Origin: Brevundimonas sp.
GTDB lineage: Bacteria; Pseudomonadota; Alphaproteobacteria; Caulobacterales; Caulobacteraceae
Assembly (NCBI GenBank): GCA_012270135.1
Contig: JAAXIW010000328.1
Coordinates: forward strand, 1 to 5,070
DNA length: 5,070 nt
Direction of reading: 5' to 3'
Part shown: piece after piece, positions 1 through 5,070 of the stretch
Layout of the letters: each line of letters starts with the position of its first letter
Numbering within the stretch: position 1 is the first letter of the stretch
Made by a program: the position numbers and the translations under genes
Notes under the pieces: generated by a model
Seen by the model: only the letters and a program-made list of their open reading frames with translations
Told to the model about the DNA's origin: nothing
The model's database searches: none

Positions 1-633
1 CCCCTCGCCCGCCGGTTTGCGGCGGCGTTCGGCGCCCCGGTTCTGGCGGCCCGCCCGCCCGAGCGGATCGTTCACGCGCCGGGGGCGCTCGACGAGGACG
101 ACGACGAGACGTTCGCACCGGACGTGGTCCTGGCCGGCGGCGAGCTCCTGGATGGCGACGGCTGGACGATCGAGGCGATGGCGACCCCGGGCCATGCCTC
201 CAACCACATGGCCTTTGTCCTGCGCGAGGAGAACGCCCTGTTCAGCGGCGATCACGTGATGGGCTGGTCGACCACGGTCGTGGCGCCGCCGGATGGAGAC
301 ATGACCGCCTACATGGCCAGCCTCGACGCGGTGATCGCACGCGAGTTCTCGACGATCTGGCCGACCCACGGCGCCCCGATCACGGACCCGGCGCCCTTCC
401 TCGAGGCCTACCGGGCCCACCGGCTGGAGCGCGAGGCGCAGATCCTCGCCCGGCTGGCGGATGGCCCGGGCAGGATCACGGAAATGGTCCCTGCGCTCTA
501 CGCCGCGGTGGATTCGCGCCTGTGGCCGGCAGCGGGGCTGTCGGTCTGGGCCCACCTGATCGCGCTGGAGCGGGCCGGACGGGTTCGTGCCCGGCCGGGA
601 CCGGGCGTCGACGCGATCTGGCGTCTGGCCTGA
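1..633 (+). CDS. MBL-fold metallo-hydrolase, LACTB2-like, 3' part only
   Basis: The reading frame is open from base 1 to the TGA at 631-633 (210 codons visible), so the start and N-terminal half lie left of the window. What remains is the second half of a metallo-beta-lactamase fold plus a C-terminal extension. Visible metal-ligand motifs are TPGHASNH (metal His at 193-195), FSGDH (bridging Asp at 250-252) and WPTHG (His at 367-369). The classical HxHxDH motif would lie upstream, outside the window. From about base 420 the protein continues as a helical segment ending in a winged-helix-like region (ALERAGRVRARPG), as in the LACTB2/BLACT_WH family. Known LACTB2 members are Zn-dependent hydrolases, and human LACTB2 is an endoribonuclease. 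The bacterial homologues mostly have no defined substrate, so I assign only a hydrolase. It converges on the DUF1499 gene with 3 bases between stop codons. Confident in the family, not in the substrate. Confidence 0.88.
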   Translation, partial: PLARRFAAAFGAPVLAARPPERIVHAPGALDEDDDETFAPDVVLAGGELLDGDGWTIEAMATPGHASNHMAFVLREENALFSGDHVMGWSTTVVAPPDGDMTAYMASLDAVIAREFSTIWPTHGAPITDPAPFLEAYRAHRLEREAQILARLADGPGRITEMVPALYAAVDSRLWPAAGLSVWAHLIALERAGRVRARPGPGVDAIWRLA

Positions 634-636
634 CCC

Positions 637-1326
637 CTATCGAACCACGCGCAGGTTCTCGCTGATCCGCGTCGCCAACCTGCAGGCCTCGCCCCCGTGC
701 GGACGGCCGTCGCGGGCGGCGACCCGAACGTCGGTCCGACCCGGGCGGATGCGGATAACGGCGTCGTGGACCGTCCCGAACCAGAAGCCGCGATGGGTGC
801 CGGCCACCCGGGCGACGGTGATCCCGCCCTGCACGCTGAAGCCGGCCTCCTGCAGGGCCCAAACCGCCGAGGCGGGGGCGACCTGGGTCATGGCGGGAAC
901 CGCGCCGGGACAGGCGTCGACTCCGCCGGTCTCGCCGGACCCGTCGCCACGACGCGCGCCCAGCGCACCGAAGCCGGGAACCTCGGCCATGTCGGTGCTG
1001 ATGTCGTCCGGCGGGCCGTCCATGATGCGGGTCACCTGCCAGGCGAAGCCCCCCACGGTCACCGCCGAGACAGCGACGGCGAGCGCCGCCAGCCATGGCG
1101 AGGCCCGGCGGCGCAGGGCGAACACGATCAGGGCGAAGGCGGCGGCGGCGCCGAAGGCCGTCAGCCCGGCGCCGACGCGCATGGCCAGGAGGTCGTGACC
1201 GATCTCGTAGCGCCACAGTCCTGTGCGGGTTCCGAGCGCGGCGACGAGGACGAACAGCGGGGCCAGGATGACGACCGCGACAAGACGGGAGCCGCCCCAG
1301 CCCGATCCGCGCTTGGGTTTCGCCAT
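637..1326 (-). CDS. DUF1499 family membrane protein
   Basis: A 229-residue protein starting with ATG at 1326 and ending in TAG at 637-639. After a basic N-terminus (MAKPKRGSG) there are three hydrophobic segments at about residues 14-32, 47-71 and 76-98, predicted to be membrane helices. A soluble C-terminal domain follows. That domain opens with PPDDISTDMAEVPGF (about residues 105-119), the characteristic D-I-S/T-T-D entry motif of DUF1499. It ends with a stretch (HDAVIRIRPG, DVRVAARDG, ACRLATRISENLR) that matches the usual end of that domain. The function of DUF1499 is unknown to me. The three-helix-plus-domain form is common in alphaproteobacteria. It is the second gene of an operon with the acyl-CoA synthetase: its start is 4 bases after that gene's stop, so translation is probably coupled. 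This placement hints at a lipid or envelope role, but that is only inference. Confidence 0.85.
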   Translation of the reverse strand: MAKPKRGSGWGGSRLVAVVILAPLFVLVAALGTRTGLWRYEIGHDLLAMRVGAGLTAFGAAAAFALIVFALRRRASPWLAALAVAVSAVTVGGFAWQVTRIMDGPPDDISTDMAEVPGFGALGARRGDGSGETGGVDACPGAVPAMTQVAPASAVWALQEAGFSVQGGITVARVAGTHRGFWFGTVHDAVIRIRPGRTDVRVAARDGRPHGGEACRLATRISENLRVVR

Positions 1327-1330
1327 CGTC

Positions 1331-2962
<1,632 letters not shown>

Positions 2963-2968
2963 CGGGTA

Positions 2969-2974
2969 TCCCTC
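2969..2974 (-). promoter_or_regulatory. Ribosome binding site deciding the ligase start
   Basis: The minus strand reads GAGGGA, 6 bases before the ATG at 2962. It lies downstream of the alternative GTG at 2986, so it favours the shorter 543-residue protein beginning MLGLM. Confidence 0.7.
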
Positions 2975-3009
2975 GCTTGCGTCCACTAGCTGGGCCGCTT
3001 GAGGAAATG

Positions 3010-3036
3010 AGTATCGGGGCCTTGGACGTTAGGCAA
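3010..3036 (-). promoter_or_regulatory. Possible promoter of the ligase-DUF1499 operon (weak)
   Basis: Read on the minus strand, TTGCCT (3036-3031) and GATACT (3015-3010) are separated by 15 bases and face the ligase gene, about 50 bases before its ATG. The -35-like box is fair, while the -10-like box only partly fits the alphaproteobacterial consensus. The site overlaps the stronger promoter on the plus strand, so the two transcription units would share a control region. This is a guess based on position and partial consensus match. Confidence 0.25.
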
Positions 3037-3050
3037 CGTGACGCTAGGTC
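3022..3050 (+). promoter_or_regulatory. Candidate housekeeping promoter of udk
   Basis: TTGGACG (3022-3028) and GCTAGGTC (3043-3050) are separated by 14 bases. The Caulobacter sigma-73 consensus is TTGACGS-N10-14-GCTANAWC; the downstream box matches 7 of 8 positions and the spacing is at the upper allowed value. Transcription would begin near 3056-3060, giving a leader of roughly 50 bases before the udk ATG. No other pair in this intergenic region fits the consensus as well. The direct and inverted repeats overlap it exactly, suggesting a regulated promoter. Confidence 0.5.
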
Positions 3051-3052
3051 AC
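3025..3052. repeat. Tandem imperfect repeat with inverted arms in the divergent promoter region
   Basis: Two 13-base units, 3025-3037 (GACGTTAGGCAAC) and 3040-3052 (GACGCTAGGTCAC), agree at 10 of 13 positions and start 15 bases apart. Two inverted repeats sit within or across them: ACGTT/AACGT (3026-3030 and 3035-3039, 4-base loop) and GTGAC/GTCAC (3038-3042 and 3048-3052, 5-base spacer). The block covers the spacer and -10 box of the udk promoter and touches the possible minus-strand promoter. This is where a repressor or activator for both directions would sit. Which protein binds is unknown, and the short arms could be chance. Confidence 0.35.
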
Positions 3053-3099
3053 CCGGAGTCGCGCGTCCACGATACCCTCAGCCAAGCCGGCTTCGCCCT

Positions 3100-3105
3100 G
3101 GAGGG
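3100..3105 (+). promoter_or_regulatory. Ribosome binding site of udk
   Basis: GGAGGG lies 5 bases before the ATG at 3111 and supports that start. The bases around it can form a small GCCC/GGGC stem (3095-3098 with 3103-3106, loop TGGA) that would partly hide the site. Confidence 0.65.
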
Positions 3106-3110
3106 CCTGC

Positions 3111-3764
3111 ATGCCCCTATTGATCGCCATCACCGGAGGCTCCGGCTCCGGCAAGAGCACCCTCGCCGAAACCCTCGTCGCCGCCCTGCCCGAAGGGGCC
3201 GCGGTGCTGGTGCGCGAGGATTCCTACTACCGCGACGCCGCCAGCCTTCCCGGCTTCGACGCCGCCACCTTCGACTTCGACGATGTGGCGGCGCGCGACC
3301 ATGAACTGATGATCCGGGACCTTGCCGCGCTGAAGGCCGGGCGCGACATAACCGCGCCGGTCTACTCCTTCATCCATCACGGCCGGGAGCCCGGGGGCGA
3401 GCCGGTGCGCGCGGCGGAGGTGGTCATCGTCGAGGGCACCCACCTGCTGTGCACCCCCGGCCTGGTCGAGCTGTTCGACATCCGGGTGTTCGTCGATACG
3501 CCCGCCGACATCCGCTTCATCCGCCGGCTGCTGCGCGACCAGGCCGAACGGGGCCGCACCGCGGATTCCGTGATCCAGCAGTATCTCGCGACCGTCCGCC
3601 CCGGGCACGAGCGGTTGACCGAACCGTCCCGGGTGAACGCCGACTTCATCGTCGCGGACGCGACCGCCGCTGTCCGGCTGGAGGACCCGCAGGCGGTGGT
3701 TCGCCTCGCCGCGCCGGTGCTGGCCCATCCCGATCTCGCAGGACTTTTTTCCCGCGGATCGTAG
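3111..3764 (+). CDS. udk: Uridine kinase (uridine/cytidine kinase)
   Basis: A 217-residue P-loop kinase, the usual length for bacterial Udk, which phosphorylates uridine and cytidine to UMP and CMP in pyrimidine salvage in the cytosol. Visible motifs are Walker A GGSGSGKST at 9-17, the catalytic-Asp strand REDSYYRD at 35-42 (Asp 37), PVYSFIHHGRE at 83-93 (His 90 aligns with the base-contacting His of human UCK2), VIVEGTHLL at 105-113, and the lid RRLLRDQAERGRTADSV at 138-154. QQYLATVRPGHERLTEPS follows at 156-173. One departure is that the normally conserved FDHP of the nucleoside pocket reads FDDV (56-59). The start is set by a GGAGGG site. The gene is divergent from the acyl-CoA synthetase and lies 73 bases ahead of the TetR regulator, with which it could be co-transcribed. 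The family call is firm, but the substrate range could differ because of the altered motif. Confidence 0.92.
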   Translation: MPLLIAITGGSGSGKSTLAETLVAALPEGAAVLVREDSYYRDAASLPGFDAATFDFDDVAARDHELMIRDLAALKAGRDITAPVYSFIHHGREPGGEPVRAAEVVIVEGTHLLCTPGLVELFDIRVFVDTPADIRFIRRLLRDQAERGRTADSVIQQYLATVRPGHERLTEPSRVNADFIVADATAAVRLEDPQAVVRLAAPVLAHPDLAGLFSRGS

Positions 3765-3788
3765 AACAACGGTCTGCGGCCCCTTGAC

Positions 3789-3804
3789 CCGCCAAGCTTG
3801 GCGG
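3789..3804. promoter_or_regulatory. Perfect 16-bp palindrome, candidate TetR operator
   Basis: CCGCCAAGCTTGGCGG is identical to its reverse complement over all 16 bases. It lies 24 bases after the udk stop and 33 bases before the regulator's ATG. TetR-family proteins usually bind such short palindromes next to their own gene, so autoregulation is the likely role. A TTGACC at 3784-3789 touching its left end could be a -35 box, but no well-spaced -10 follows. Read as RNA it could also fold into a 6-bp stem with an AGCT loop. No T-run follows, so a classical terminator is unlikely. Confidence 0.55.
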
Positions 3805-3837
3805 CGTCTGCTGGATCGCCCAATCAGGCGAGATAAG

Positions 3838-4464
3838 ATGCACGGCTCCGCCGCCCGCCCGGGCGAAATTCCCGACTCCAAGCGTCAGATGATCGTACGG
3901 CGCGCGCGCGAGCATTTCGTCAGCGAGGGCTATGCGGCGACCCGAATGGAGCCCATCGCCCGCGAGGCCGGGGTGTCGACGGCCACCCTCTACACGCTGT
4001 TCACCGGCAAGGCGGCCCTGTTCGCGGCGGTGATCGACGACGCGGCCGAGGAATTCGCCCGCCAAATGGCCGGCGTCCGCGCCATCGAGGGGGACGCCCG
4101 CTCCACCCTGACCAGTTTCGCCGAGGCCTACGCCGGCTTCATGGGCGATCCGTTCGTGCGCTCGATCTTTCGGCTGGTGATGGCCGAACGGCCGCGCTTC
4201 CAGGCTGTGGCGTCGCGATTCTTCGAGAAAGGCCGGGACGAATTCGGCGCGACGCTGATCGGGATCATCGTCCGGCTGTCGAAATCCGGAGAACTGGGCC
4301 CGGTCGAGCGCCCATCCTGGGCGGCGGGGCACCTGATGGGGATGGTCGAACACCCGGTCTTCTTCGTGCCGCTGGTCACCGGCGACGAGGTGCGGGTGCG
4401 CCGCACCAACGCCGAGGTCGTCGCCGAGGCGGTCGAGACCTTCCTCGCCCGCTACGGAGTCTGA
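3838..4464 (+). CDS. TetR/AcrR family transcriptional regulator
   Basis: A 208-residue DNA-binding regulator. Residues about 13-60 form the TetR N-terminal domain: helix 1 with AREHFVSEGY (23-32), then the helix-turn-helix MEPIAREAGVSTATLYTLF (37-55), followed by KAALFAAVI. The rest is a helical ligand-binding and dimerisation domain. Its segment PFVRSIFRLVMAERPRF and the rest of the domain resemble the AefR-like C-terminal type. The ligand is unknown. I chose ATG at 3838, preceded by a weak AGGCGAG site (3826-3832). A TTG in the same frame at 3784 would add 18 residues outside the family domain and would put the palindrome inside the coding region, so it is unlikely. The gene follows udk on the same strand and converges with pdxH, with 7 bases between the stops. 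It probably represses itself through the palindrome. Control of udk, the ligase or pdxH is possible but unproven. Confidence 0.88.
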   Translation: MHGSAARPGEIPDSKRQMIVRRAREHFVSEGYAATRMEPIAREAGVSTATLYTLFTGKAALFAAVIDDAAEEFARQMAGVRAIEGDARSTLTSFAEAYAGFMGDPFVRSIFRLVMAERPRFQAVASRFFEKGRDEFGATLIGIIVRLSKSGELGPVERPSWAAGHLMGMVEHPVFFVPLVTGDEVRVRRTNAEVVAEAVETFLARYGV

Positions 4465-4471
4465 CCGACCG

Positions 4472-5070
4472 TCAGGGCCACAGCCTCGTCCTGGTCCAGT
4501 CCGCCTCCGCCCGGTCGAAGCGCAGCCGGTCGTGCAGTCGGAACGGGCGGTCGCGCCAGAATTCGACGCTGTCCGGGATCACCCGCCAGCCGGTCCAGCG
4601 CTCCGGCCGCGGCACGTCGCCGTCGGCGAAGCGGGCGGCCTCGCGCGCCACGGCCAGTTCGAGCGTCTCGCGGTCTTCCAGCGGCCGCGACTGGTCAGAG
4701 GCCCAGGCGCCGATACGGCTCTCGCGGGCGCGGCTGGCGAAATAGGCGTCGGCCTCGGCCTCGCTGACCGGCTCGACGGCGCCGCGCACCCGCACCTGCC
4801 GACGCAGCGACTTCCAGTGGAACAACAGGGCCGCCGCCGGACGCGCCGCCAAGGCCTCGCCCTTGGCGCTCTCCCGGTTGGAGTAGAAGGTGAAGCCGCG
4901 CCCGTCGACGTCCTTCAGCAGCACCATCCGGGCGTCCGGCAGACCCGAAGCGTCGACGGTGGCCAGCGACATGGCGTTGGCGTCGTTCTGCTCGGTCTTG
5001 CGGGCGTCGGCAAGCCATTCGAGGAACAGGCCGACCGGCTCCGGCCGCTCGAAGATGCTCTCGTCGCCAT
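4472..5070 (-). CDS. pdxH: Pyridoxamine 5'-phosphate oxidase, 5' end cut by the window
   Basis: This FMN enzyme oxidises pyridoxine or pyridoxamine 5'-phosphate to pyridoxal 5'-phosphate, using O2, in the last step of vitamin B6 synthesis and salvage. The frame runs from the TGA at 4472-4474 to the right edge without a stop. Residues upstream of the internal ATG at 4972 are clearly family sequence (PVGLFLEWLADARKTEQNDANAM), so that ATG is not the start and the true one lies just outside. The visible part is about 199 residues of a usual 210-220. Motifs numbered from Met 4972 are RMVLLK (15-20, FMN phosphate), FTFYSNRESAKG (27-38), RRQVRVRG (57-64), SRIGAWASDQSRPL (85-98), and the substrate-binding RLHDR near the C-terminus (145-149), ending in RLWP. 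All key residues are present and it looks functional. It converges on the TetR gene; its promoter is outside the window. Confidence 0.95.
   Translation of the reverse strand, partial: GDESIFERPEPVGLFLEWLADARKTEQNDANAMSLATVDASGLPDARMVLLKDVDGRGFTFYSNRESAKGEALAARPAAALLFHWKSLRRQVRVRGAVEPVSEAEADAYFASRARESRIGAWASDQSRPLEDRETLELAVAREAARFADGDVPRPERWTGWRVIPDSVEFWRDRPFRLHDRLRFDRAEADWTRTRLWP

Noticed and set aside
476..1216. Arg/Gly/Pro-rich open frames overlapping the DUF1499 gene on both strands
   Set aside because: The composition is typical of shadow frames, and the DUF1499 frame has membrane segments and a recognisable domain with a proper binding site.
3784..3837. Upstream TTG start for the TetR gene
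   Set aside because: It would add 18 residues not seen in the family and would place the palindrome inside the coding sequence; ATG at 3838 fits the usual N-terminus better.
3117..3881. Minus-strand open frame across udk
   Set aside because: It covers an intact uridine kinase and has no family motif of its own; it is a G+C-driven shadow.
4461..4475. Inverted repeat CTGAC-N5-GTCAG between the TetR and pdxH genes, as a bidirectional terminator
   Set aside because: The arms are only 5 bp and mostly arise because both convergent genes end in TGA within the same few bases. There is no T-run on either side.
4472..4972. Short pdxH starting at the ATG at 4972
   Set aside because: The frame continues upstream to the window edge with clear PdxH sequence before this Met, so it is internal.

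Overview
This is a compact, high-G+C (about two-thirds by eye) stretch of chromosome. It carries six genes and fewer than 250 non-coding bases. Several things suggest an alphaproteobacterium, most likely Caulobacteraceae (Brevundimonas, Phenylobacterium or Caulobacter-like): the codon usage, the protein families, a promoter matching the Caulobacter housekeeping consensus (TTGACGS-N10-14-GCTANAWC), and a GANTC site beside it. The lineage call is inference, because no rRNA or marker gene is present.

Layout. (1) 1-633, plus strand: the C-terminal part of a LACTB2-like metallo-beta-lactamase-fold hydrolase with a winged-helix tail, cut by the left edge. (2) 637-2962, minus strand: a two-gene operon made of an acyl-CoA synthetase (first) and a three-helix DUF1499 membrane protein (second). 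They are separated by 4 bases, and the second gene's ribosome binding site lies inside the end of the first. (3) 2963-3110: the only sizeable intergenic region, a divergent promoter region with a good candidate promoter for udk and overlapping short repeats. (4) 3111-3764, plus strand: uridine kinase. (5) 3765-3837: a short gap holding a perfect 16-bp palindrome just upstream of a TetR-family regulator (3838-4464). (6) 4472-5070, minus strand: pyridoxamine 5'-phosphate oxidase (pdxH), cut by the right edge shortly after its N-terminus.

How the genes fit together. Acyl-CoA synthetase activates fatty or other carboxylic acids for beta-oxidation or lipid synthesis. Udk salvages uridine and cytidine. 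PdxH makes the cofactor pyridoxal phosphate. These are ordinary metabolic genes and do not form one obvious pathway. The TetR-type regulator probably controls itself through the palindrome and might also act on the divergent udk/ligase region, where a related half-site occurs. That link is inferred.

I found no mobile element, CRISPR array, RNA gene, defence system or other clearly undescribed system. The most useful leads are the regulatory sites around udk and the TetR gene, and an altered substrate-pocket motif in the uridine kinase.
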